Shown here: positions 1 through 6,929 of the stretch, in pieces
Position numbering within the stretch: position 1 is the stretch's first letter
Layout of the letters: each line of letters opens with the position of its first letter
Assembly: GCA_009777435.1 (NCBI GenBank)
Contig: WRLW01000052.1
Location: 1 to 8,840 of the forward strand
Direction: 5' to 3'
DNA: 8,840 bases
Origin: Oscillospiraceae bacterium
Lineage (GTDB): Bacteria > Bacillota > Clostridia > Oscillospirales > UBA929
Position numbers and translations under genes: made by a program
The notes under the pieces: model-generated
The model's input: the letters and a program-made list of their open reading frames with translations, nothing else
Database searches by the model: none
Told to the model about the DNA's origin: nothing

Positions 1-2
1 AC

Positions 3-593
3 CGCGCGGTTAAGCCAGAAATCCCCGTGGTTCCGTCTCCCGGACAGGGCGGCGACGACGTGCCCGTGGCGGCCATGACGGCGGTGCCCGCGCCCGACGC
101 GTCCGCGGACGAAGGCTCCGTACCCGCCGCCACGCCCGCTTCCGTTTCCGCGCCGCCGTCACCGTCGCCGGCGCCCAAGGCGAATATATATGTCTGGCCG
201 CTGAAAGGCGACACCGTAAACGCGTTTTCGGACACCGACCTTGTTTATAACAAGACCATGGGCGACTGGCGTGTGCATCTGGGTATGGATATAGCGGCCG
301 ATATGGGCGCGCAGGTATACTCGGTGGCGGACGGCAAGGTGGCCGACGTTTACGACGACGTTTTTTGGGGCACGACGGTGGTAATCGACCACGGCGGCGG
401 CATCGGGAGCAGATACTCCAACATGATGAAAAACCCCACAGTGTCCGTGGGCGACGAGGTTAAGGCCGGGCAGGTCATAGGCGGGGTAGGCTCGACCGCC
501 GAGGCCGAGCGGCGCGAGGTGAGCCATCTGCATTTCGCCATGGAAAAAGACAAAAAGCCTATTGATCCAATGCAGTATTTGCCCGTCCCTTAG
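3..593 (+). CDS. M23 (LytM) zinc metallopeptidase, SpoIIQ-like, 5'-partial
   Basis: This is the C-terminal part of a cell-wall or sporulation peptidase. The frame stays open to the left edge, so the true start and any N-terminal membrane anchor are missing; the GTG at 27 is most likely an internal valine. A Pro/Ala/Ser-rich linker (about 30-180) precedes a complete M23 domain (about 190-590). Zinc-binding motifs are intact: HLGMD with His at 276-278 and Asp at 288-290, and HLH with the catalytic-type His at 525-527 and the ligand His at 531-533. M23 enzymes cut peptide cross-bridges in peptidoglycan. The stretch VYNKTMGDWRVHLGMDIAA resembles clostridial SpoIIQ-type proteins, which sit in the forespore membrane and join the channel to the mother cell; intact ligands suggest it could be active, unlike the Bacillus subtilis protein. 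Family is certain, the SpoIIQ role is inferred. An upstream spoIID would support it. Confidence 0.88.
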   Translation, partial: RAVKPEIPVVPSPGQGGDDVPVAAMTAVPAPDASADEGSVPAATPASVSAPPSPSPAPKANIYVWPLKGDTVNAFSDTDLVYNKTMGDWRVHLGMDIAADMGAQVYSVADGKVADVYDDVFWGTTVVIDHGGGIGSRYSNMMKNPTVSVGDEVKAGQVIGGVGSTAEAERREVSHLHFAMEKDKKPIDPMQYLPVP

Positions 594-607
594 GACGGGC
601 AAATACT
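574..607. terminator. Perfect hairpin over the M23 stop codon, between convergent genes
   Basis: Arms 574-588 and 593-607 are perfect 15-base inverted repeats with the 4-base loop CTTA (589-592). The TAG stop (591-593) lies in the loop and the first base of the right arm, so the last codons of the M23 gene form the stem. The hairpin lies between convergent genes and could stop transcription from both sides. Neither side has a clear run of T, so intrinsic termination is inferred from stem strength and position. A smaller hairpin (621-635, 6-bp arms, 3-base loop) lies between it and the stop of the leftward YdcF gene. Confidence 0.6.
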
Positions 608-1434
608 CCCGCGCCGCGGCAATCGCGAAGCGATTCTTGCTTTATCCCGCGGTTCGCCACATGAACATTACTGAGAAATACTCCCTCAGATAGCCTGAAA
701 TCTTCAGATGCAGGCGCGGCGGCGGCGCGTTCAGCGCGTACGGCGCCGCGCCGCCGCGTTTGAGCAGGCACCGCGCCCTGAAAAGGTGATAGCCGCTCGA
801 GCATACCATCACGTTTTGCCCCTCTATGCCCGCCAAACCGCGCGAACGGGCGCGGTTGTCCAAAATCTCAAGCGAATACGCGATGTTCTGGGCCGTGTTG
901 GTCGAGCGCGTCTCAAGCATCAGCCGTGCCGGCGGCACGCCGCGCGCCGTCAGGTATCTGTACATGGCAAACGCTTCCGAAATGTCCTCGTCCTTGCCCT
1001 GGCCGCCCGACAGCACGCACAGCATATCGTCGGAGGCGTTAAGCAAATACGGCAGCGCGGCGTCGAGACGGCTTGCCAGCGTTGCCGACGGCGTTGAGCC
1101 TTTCAGGCCCGCGCCCAGGATTATCATGTAATCACCCGGCGGCTCGCCCTCGAAGTCGCTCTTGTCGCCTGTGAATATCAGTATCTCGACCACTGTGAAC
1201 GATAGCAGCGCGAGGGCCGCCGCGGTCAGCCACACCGCGCGCAGGAACCGCGCGAGGCGCGGCAGCCGGTGTTTCAGCAGCAGCACGCACAGCGCGCCGT
1301 AAAACAGCAGCGCGAAGCTCAATAAACGTGTGGTCAGCGCGATAAACCACGCGCCGCTCCACCGGGCCGCCACCAGCTCGCCAGCTATCAGCGCCGCCGC
1401 CGCCGTTATAAAGGACAGCGCCGCCTGTACGCGC

Positions 1435-3327
<1,893 letters not shown>

Positions 3328-3363
3328 AAATAAGCTCCGGCAAGCGGCCGCGGCGCGCAGGGC

Positions 3364-4272
3364 TCAGCGGCCGGGGTAATACTTCTCCTCGTATTCGGGG
3401 CGCGTCATGTCCGCCTCAAAGAACATCGCGATGACGCCCGGGCCTACATGGGCGCTGATTACGGGCCCCATCATCATGACCTCGACCTTGCCCACCTCAA
3501 AGGTCTGCCTGACGCGCTCCGCTAACTGCTCCGCGTCGTCCGCGCAGTCGCCGTGGCTTATGGTCACGGTATCGAAGCGGGTTTCCGGGTTGACGCTGCG
3601 CTTCATCTGGGTGAGCATCATTTCAAGCGACGCCTTGCGCCCGCGCACCCTGTCCTTCAGCTTGAGCGTGCCGTCGGGCGAGACGTTCAGCACCGGCTTG
3701 AAGCCGAGCAGCGAGCCGGCGACGGCCGACATCTTGCTCAGGCGGCCGCCCCTGTGCAGATACATAAGATCGTCAACCGTAAACAGCGCGAATACGCTGT
3801 GCCGCTTCTGCTCCAGCCACTCCGCGGTTTGGGCGGCCGACATGCCCTCTTCGCCCTTCTTGACGGCGAGCATGACGATCAGCCCTTGCCCGATGGTCGC
3901 GTTCATGCTGTCAACAAGGTGTATATTGCAGTCGGGATGGGTTTCCTTGACTTCCTTCAGCGCGGAGAGCGCGCTTTGATACGAGCCGGACAGGCAGCTG
4001 CTCAGCGTTATGGTGAGCAGTTCCTTGCCTTGCTCGGCATATTCGGTGAAAACCTTGATAAACGCGTCGGGGTTTATCTGCGAGGTGGTGGCGACTTCAC
4101 CCTTGCGCAGGGAGTTGTAAAAGTCCTTGGCTGAAATCTCCTGCCAATAACCGCTCTTATATTCTCTCCCGCTCAGGGAGAAAGGCATGGGCAGCACCTG
4201 GATGCCGCACCCCGTAATGAATTCTTCGGGCATATCGCAGCTGGAGTCCACCAAAACGGTAAAGGTTCTCAT
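3364..4272 (-). CDS. DegV family fatty-acid-binding protein (FakB-like)
   Basis: A 302-residue DegV protein. Members hold one fatty acid; the best known, FakB, presents it to the kinase FakA so that exogenous fatty acids can enter phospholipid synthesis. Family motifs are DSSCD (9-13), TTSQ (62-65), SSCLSGSYQSA (91-101), ATIGQGLIV (125-133), FTVDDLMYLHRGGRLSK (164-180) and HVGPG (275-279). The length is slightly above the usual 280 or so. There is no signal peptide or membrane segment, so it is cytosolic. The ATG at 4272 has AGAGGAGG nine bases upstream, a strong ribosome site. It is probably the first gene of an operon with the ABC-F and YdcF genes, driven from the promoter at 4328-4356. No fakA is in the window, and genomes often carry several degV copies with unknown lipid preference. 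Confidence 0.93.
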   Translation of the reverse strand: MRTFTVLVDSSCDMPEEFITGCGIQVLPMPFSLSGREYKSGYWQEISAKDFYNSLRKGEVATTSQINPDAFIKVFTEYAEQGKELLTITLSSCLSGSYQSALSALKEVKETHPDCNIHLVDSMNATIGQGLIVMLAVKKGEEGMSAAQTAEWLEQKRHSVFALFTVDDLMYLHRGGRLSKMSAVAGSLLGFKPVLNVSPDGTLKLKDRVRGRKASLEMMLTQMKRSVNPETRFDTVTISHGDCADDAEQLAERVRQTFEVGKVEVMMMGPVISAHVGPGVIAMFFEADMTRPEYEEKYYPGR

Positions 4273-4297
4273 ATTAAAATTCCTCCTCTAAGATTTC

Positions 4298-4318
4298 ATT
4301 GACCCGGCCGGGGTCAAT
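4298..4318 (-). promoter_or_regulatory. 8-bp inverted repeat in the degV leader
   Basis: Perfect arms ATTGACCC (4298-4305) and GGGTCAAT (4311-4318) flank GGCCG. Reading leftward, it begins about 9 bases after the TATAAT box, so it lies at or just after the expected transcription start and ends about 14 bases before the degV ribosome site. It could be a repressor operator or a hairpin at the 5' end of the mRNA. It is unlikely to be a leftward terminator because no T run follows on the minus strand. The symmetry is directly visible; its role is inferred. Confidence 0.45.
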
Positions 4319-4327
4319 ATTTTTACT

Positions 4328-4356
4328 ATTATACACGCCATAGCCGCAGGATACAA
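4328..4356 (-). promoter_or_regulatory. Sigma-A-type promoter for degV
   Basis: On the minus strand a perfect -10 box TATAAT (4333-4328) is preceded, with 17-base spacing, by a weak -35 box TTGTAT (4356-4351). It starts 3 bases after the stop of the upstream gene, in an AT-rich pocket within GC-rich DNA. The expected start of transcription is near 4320, directly before the palindrome at 4298-4318. Confidence 0.55.
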
Positions 4357-4358
4357 TA

Positions 4359-5150
4359 TCAATCTTGCTCATACTTGTATGGGCGCTCGGCAAGCCATTC
4401 GCGGAAATCGGCGTTTGTGAGCGTAAAGCCCACGGAGACCCTGCAGCCCTCCTCGATGATAAACTCGCTCAGCCCGTAGCGGTTTTCAGGCCCGTCCGGC
4501 TGCCAGTCATAAGTATATCCCAGCCGCGTCCACGGCGCGCGGCCGTCGAAATACTTTTCTATTATGGTTCTGTCGAACCAAAGCTTGAATTCAGGATCGA
4601 CCGATCCCGCGAAGCCCGCGCTCATGCCGGACGCCGTTGGATCCGGGTTATACGCGGGGCGCCGCACGTCGTCCGGCCAAACCCACAGCCCTGAAAAATG
4701 CGTGAGGCCGCTTTTGGGCGGCAGTCCGAGCAGCCGCTCGGCGCGCGGCGCCCAGTCCGCCGCGCCGATATTGTCCGCCGCGCCGGCATACCACTGCGCG
4801 AATTCGCCGTCCGCGACGGCCCACACGGCGCCGTAGTCAAGCTCAACGTCGCCGCCCTCGCGGTAAAGATAGGGCGTGTCGTGCCACACGATAAGCAGCA
4901 CCTGACCCAGATCGTTGCTGTCCACCATCTTTGTGTCGCCCAATTTTATCAGAGGGAGTATTTCGTCCTCGCCGAACAGCATGGCGTCCTTGACGGCCGC
5001 TTCGTACAGCTCCATGTCTGTGGGCGGCTTGACCTTGGGACTGTAGTTGTTTATAGAGTTGGTGACGACGGCCGACAATATAACGGCCGCGACGACAAAT
5101 ATGCCCACCGTGAGCGGCGGGAAGTATAGACGGCGGCGTTTTCCGCGCAT
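4359..5150 (-). CDS. Membrane-anchored protein of unknown function
   Basis: A 263-residue protein of no assigned function. The N-terminus is basic (MRGKRRR), followed by one membrane segment (about 11-31), so the rest probably faces the outside. The exported domain has motifs I have seen in uncharacterised bacterial proteins: VLLIVWH (84-90), RAERLLGLPPKSG (136-148), PWTRLGYTYDW (206-216) and GLSEFII (226-232). It is rich in Trp and Tyr and has a single Cys (Cys236), so no disulfide is expected. I chose the ATG at 5150 because AGGGG lies seven bases upstream; an ATG at 5165 and a TTG at 5192 are in frame but lack a ribosome site. It has its own promoter (5204-5232) and is divergent from the repeat lipoprotein gene. 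A role in envelope biology is inferred from topology only. Confidence 0.8.
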   Translation of the reverse strand: MRGKRRRLYFPPLTVGIFVVAAVILSAVVTNSINNYSPKVKPPTDMELYEAAVKDAMLFGEDEILPLIKLGDTKMVDSNDLGQVLLIVWHDTPYLYREGGDVELDYGAVWAVADGEFAQWYAGAADNIGAADWAPRAERLLGLPPKSGLTHFSGLWVWPDDVRRPAYNPDPTASGMSAGFAGSVDPEFKLWFDRTIIEKYFDGRAPWTRLGYTYDWQPDGPENRYGLSEFIIEEGCRVSVGFTLTNADFREWLAERPYKYEQD

Positions 5151-5203
5151 GTGTCCACCCCTCATACTGCCAAAATTGCCAATTCGCGCCAAAGTTTACA
5201 ATA

Positions 5204-5232
5204 ATATTATTATGTATTTACCAATTTGTCAA
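5204..5232 (-). promoter_or_regulatory. Promoter for the membrane-anchored unknown protein
   Basis: On the minus strand a perfect consensus -35 TTGACA (5232-5227) is followed after 17 bases by TAATAT (5209-5204), a 4/6 match to the -10 box. The -10 lies within the 12-bp palindrome AATAATATTATT (5200-5211). The stretch 5191-5246 is strikingly AT-rich compared with its surroundings. Other -10 registers are possible, for example TATTAT with 20-base spacing. Confidence 0.6.
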
Positions 5233-5306
5233 GGAATCTAAATTATCGGCGCGCGGCGGCGGCGCGAACTGTTAAATGGCATTTCGCCCAATAACGCAAA
5301 AATATA

Positions 5307-5371
5307 CCGCTTATGAAAAACATAGCGGCGCAAATAATACATTTTGAAACCGGAGTGTACCTTTCATCCGG
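5307..5371 (+). other. Structured leader of the repeat lipoprotein gene
   Basis: Two imperfect hairpins lie in the leader. CCGCTTATG and CATAGCGG (5307-5315, 5321-5328) pair around AAAAA with one bulged T. CCGGAGTG and CATCCGG (5350-5357, 5365-5371) pair around TACCTTT with one bulged base. I see no convincing -35/-10 pair for the plus strand, and the leader matches no riboswitch class I recognise. Confidence 0.25.
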
Positions 5372-5402
5372 GACATCCACCAATAATTCTGGAGGTTTTA
5401 TC

Positions 5403-6122
5403 ATGAAAAAAACCGTTATAGCCATAGCGCTCGGCCTGTTGGCCTGCATGGCTCTCACGGCTTGCGCCAATACAGACCGCCGTGCGGCGCCGCCCGTGCG
5501 CACCCTGCCGGCCCCGGCCTATACGCCCTCGCCGCGCACGTCGCCCGCGTCGCCGAGCGCCAGCCCCTCGCCGCGCACATCGCCCTCTCCCAGAGCCGGG
5601 ACGTCGCCGAGCATGACGCCGGGCGCGCGCACCGCTCCGGGCGGTACGCATACCATGCCCAACAGAACGCCCAATACCGGAAGCTATCGCTTCCGTGACG
5701 GCGACCGCCGTTATGACGGCGGCAGCCGCTACTATCGCGACCATGACGGACGTGATGGCTTAGACGACGACTATTACGGCCGCTATGGCCGCGACTCTTA
5801 CCGTGACGGCCGCGACGGCCACAGGGACGGCCACCGCGACGGACGTGACGGTCACAGAGACGGCTACCGTTCGGGACGCCGCTACCGCGACGGGCGCGGC
5901 GGCGACTCTTACCGTGACGGCCGCGACGGCCACAGAGACGGCTACCGCGACGGCCGCGCGCCGCGCGCCGCCCGCAGAGGCACGCGCGACGGCGCCCGCA
6001 CCAATAACAGAACCTATAACCGCGCGACGACCAACCGCGCGACGACCAACCGCACAACGGCCAACCGCACGACGACCAACCGCACGACGACCAACAGCGC
6101 CGCGCCGCGCGCCGCCAGATAA
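5403..6122 (+). CDS. Repeat-rich basic lipoprotein (RDG and TTN repeats)
   Basis: I do not recognise a family. The 239-residue protein starts with a lipoprotein signal (MKKTVIAIALGLLAC...) and lipobox LTAC with Cys21, so the mature part is probably lipid-anchored outside the membrane. Residues 30-95 are a Pro/Ser/Thr/Ala linker rich in SPSPRTSP-like units. Residues 97-198 form an Arg-Asp-Gly-Tyr-His region with about 14 RDG tripeptides. Residues 207-231 are five tandem RATTN/RTTTN units. By my count the mature region has about 46 Arg and 24 Asp and no Lys, Glu or Gln, so it is strongly basic and probably disordered. The ATG at 5403 has GGAGG seven bases upstream; an in-frame ATG at 5313 would add 30 residues and bury the signal peptide. 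Binding to an anionic wall polymer or nucleic acid is a guess. It is followed by the hairpin at 6151-6180. Confidence 0.78.
   Translation: MKKTVIAIALGLLACMALTACANTDRRAAPPVRTLPAPAYTPSPRTSPASPSASPSPRTSPSPRAGTSPSMTPGARTAPGGTHTMPNRTPNTGSYRFRDGDRRYDGGSRYYRDHDGRDGLDDDYYGRYGRDSYRDGRDGHRDGHRDGRDGHRDGYRSGRRYRDGRGGDSYRDGRDGHRDGYRDGRAPRAARRGTRDGARTNNRTYNRATTNRATTNRTTANRTTTNRTTTNSAAPRAAR
5791..5935 (+). repeat. In-frame direct repeats coding for RDG units
   Basis: A 34-base segment at 5791-5824 recurs exactly at 5902-5935, 111 bases (37 codons) apart, so the frame is kept. A second overlapping unit, CACAGAGACGGCTACCG, occurs at 5853-5869 and 5931-5947, 78 bases (26 codons) apart. They encode DSYRDGRDGHRDG-type blocks. 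Identity at the DNA level suggests recent duplication or recombination rather than only protein-level selection. Confidence 0.85.
6021..6095 (+). repeat. Five 15-bp tandem repeats encoding RATTN/RTTTN
   Basis: Five head-to-tail 15-base units of the form CGCRCRACGRCCAAC run from 6021 to 6095. Units 1 and 2 are identical, as are 4 and 5, and unit 3 differs at a few bases. The period is five codons, so copy-number change by slippage would lengthen or shorten the protein without a frameshift. Confidence 0.9.
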
Positions 6123-6136
6123 CTGATCCGGCATAA

Positions 6137-6150
6137 GCGCGTATACGCGC
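6137..6150. repeat. 14-bp perfect palindrome GCGCGTATACGCGC
   Basis: A perfect 14-base palindrome lies in the 3' region of the lipoprotein gene and directly abuts the hairpin at 6151-6180. With no loop it is a poor RNA hairpin and looks more like a protein-binding site. Its role is unknown. Confidence 0.4.
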
Positions 6151-6180
6151 ATCCCCCTCGCTTTTTTGCGCGAGGGGGAT
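6151..6180. terminator. Strong hairpin terminator, probably bidirectional
   Basis: Perfect 11-base arms ATCCCCCTCGC (6151-6161) and GCGAGGGGGAT (6170-6180) flank an 8-base loop TTTTTTGC. On the plus strand the stem is followed by a moderately T-rich tail, TTGTTACGTT, fitting an end for the lipoprotein mRNA. On the minus strand it lies 8 bases past the stop of the small ORF at 6189-6263, but no T run follows there. Confidence 0.75.
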
Positions 6181-6188
6181 TTGTTACG

Positions 6189-6263
6189 TTATTGAGGACG
6201 AGTGTCGGTGCGGCTGTTATCGCCGGCGGACTGGGGTTTTTTCTTGGGTTTGTCCTTCGCCAC
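6189..6263 (-). CDS. Candidate 24-residue basic small protein
   Basis: A GTG-started ORF on the minus strand with predicted product (M/V)AKDKPKKKPQSAGDNSR followed by TDTRPQ. GAGGTG (6276-6271) lies seven bases upstream of the GTG at 6263, ideal for a ribosome site, and the TAA is followed after 8 bases by the hairpin at 6151-6180. The peptide is highly charged, hydrophilic and Lys-rich at its N-terminus, without a membrane segment. A CATAAT box (6307-6302) could be the -10 of a promoter, but its -35 is weak. A competing ATG frame (6268) runs on into the lipoprotein gene in antisense and past the hairpin, which makes it less likely. The ribosome site and compact end support a real gene, but chance cannot be excluded at this length. 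Confidence 0.45.
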   Translation of the reverse strand: MAKDKPKKKPQSAGDNSRTDTRPQ

Positions 6264-6446
6264 CACATTTCACCTCGCTTCCCCAAGGCTGTTTCAATGC
6301 TATTATGCGCCGCGATTACCAGCTTTATACGATACTCAAAAAAAATTCCATAACGTCAAAAAACTGCTTTAACCACCCAAGCCGTTATGTTAATATTAAA
6401 TTGCTTCACCGTTGCGGAAGGGGCGGATATTCTGAGAAAAAACGAA
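6264..6446. other. AT-richer gap between the small ORF and the VanZ gene
   Basis: This gap holds no other convincing gene. Possible elements are a CATAAT box for the leftward small ORF (6302-6307), and for the rightward VanZ gene a weak TTTAAC (6368-6373), 17-base spacer, TAATAT (6391-6396) pair. The latter box sits in the palindrome TTAATATTAA (6390-6399). Both promoter calls are tentative. Confidence 0.3.
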
Positions 6447-6908
6447 ATGGTCTGGAAAACGGTGTTTTGGATATATATGTTCACGCTTGTGGCGTTTGTT
6501 TCACTCAAGGGGCTGAAGGGTCTGCCGGAGCTTTGGGCCGAGCGCGCGAAGCCCGGCTGGGCGCCGAGCTATAACATAAGGCTGCTGCGCACGGTCGGAA
6601 GCTATCTGCGGCACTACGGCGTCGCGGTTTACCGCCGGAACATATGGGGCAACATCCTGCCGTTTATTCCGATGGGGTTTCTTATGCCGGCGGCCTTCCC
6701 GCCGACGCGCGGATTCTTCCGCGCCGCCGGTCTTTGCCTGCTGATTATCAACGCCATAGAGACCATGCAGTTTGTGACCGGCCTTGGCTCGTTTGATGTG
6801 GACGATATCCTGCTCAACACGGTAAGCTGTGTTTTTGGGTACGCGGTGTACAAGCTGTTCGCCATGCCCCGGAAAAACGGAAAACCAGACCGCGGGCGAA
6901 ACGCGTGA
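6447..6908 (+). CDS. VanZ family membrane protein
   Basis: A 153-residue VanZ-like membrane protein. VanZ gives low-level teicoplanin resistance in enterococci by an unknown mechanism; most chromosomal relatives, like this one, have no van cluster and no assigned role. Hydrophobic segments are about 5-21, 68-84, 91-110 and 119-140. Family features are GNILPFIPMGFL (68-79), the acid-containing ETMQ (105-108) and FDVDDILLN (116-124). After LLN the usual Gly-rich stretch reads TVSCVFGY, a small deviation. The C-terminus is basic. The start is uncertain: the ATG at 6447 directly precedes the first membrane segment but has only a weak ribosome site, and an in-frame ATG at 6387 adds 20 residues without one. 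The pyrophosphatase gene begins 21 bases after its stop, so the two are probably co-transcribed. Confidence 0.82.
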   Translation: MVWKTVFWIYMFTLVAFVSLKGLKGLPELWAERAKPGWAPSYNIRLLRTVGSYLRHYGVAVYRRNIWGNILPFIPMGFLMPAAFPPTRGFFRAAGLCLLIINAIETMQFVTGLGSFDVDDILLNTVSCVFGYAVYKLFAMPRKNGKPDRGRNA

Positions 6909-6929
6909 TTATACGCGGGGAGGATAACC

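Noticed and set aside
27..29. GTG as start of the M23 protein
   Set aside because: The frame is open upstream to the window edge, no ribosome site precedes the GTG, and SpoIIQ-like proteins need an N-terminal anchor that is not in the visible part.
601..685. AAATACTCCC repeated at 601-610 and 676-685 as a possible direct repeat
   Set aside because: A 10-base match is expected by chance many times within a window this long, and one copy lies within a coding region.
4273..4358. Riboswitch or T-box before degV
   Set aside because: The leader after the predicted start is only about 50 bases and contains one short palindrome; there is no room for a known riboswitch fold.
5163..5192. TTG at 5192 or ATG at 5165 as start of the anchored unknown protein
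   Set aside because: Neither has a ribosome site; the ATG at 5150 has AGGGG at seven bases and gives a classic basic-then-hydrophobic anchor.
5313..5402. Upstream ATG extending the lipoprotein by 30 residues
   Set aside because: It would place hydrophilic sequence ahead of the signal peptide and ignore the strong GGAGG before the ATG at 5403.
5455..6057. Long minus-strand open frames opposite the lipoprotein gene, up to 200 codons
   Set aside because: They are antisense translations of GC-rich repeats (Cys/Gly/Arg-rich product), with no ribosome site and no known motif.
5791..6095. Regularly spaced repeats suggesting a CRISPR array
   Set aside because: The units are in-frame coding repeats with periods in multiples of 3, have no unique spacers, and lie inside one lipoprotein gene with a good start and signal peptide.
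6447..6908. VanZ gene as evidence of a glycopeptide-resistance cluster
   Set aside because: No vanH, vanA, vanX, vanY or vanRS-like gene is nearby, and VanZ-family proteins are common in Gram-positive chromosomes without resistance.
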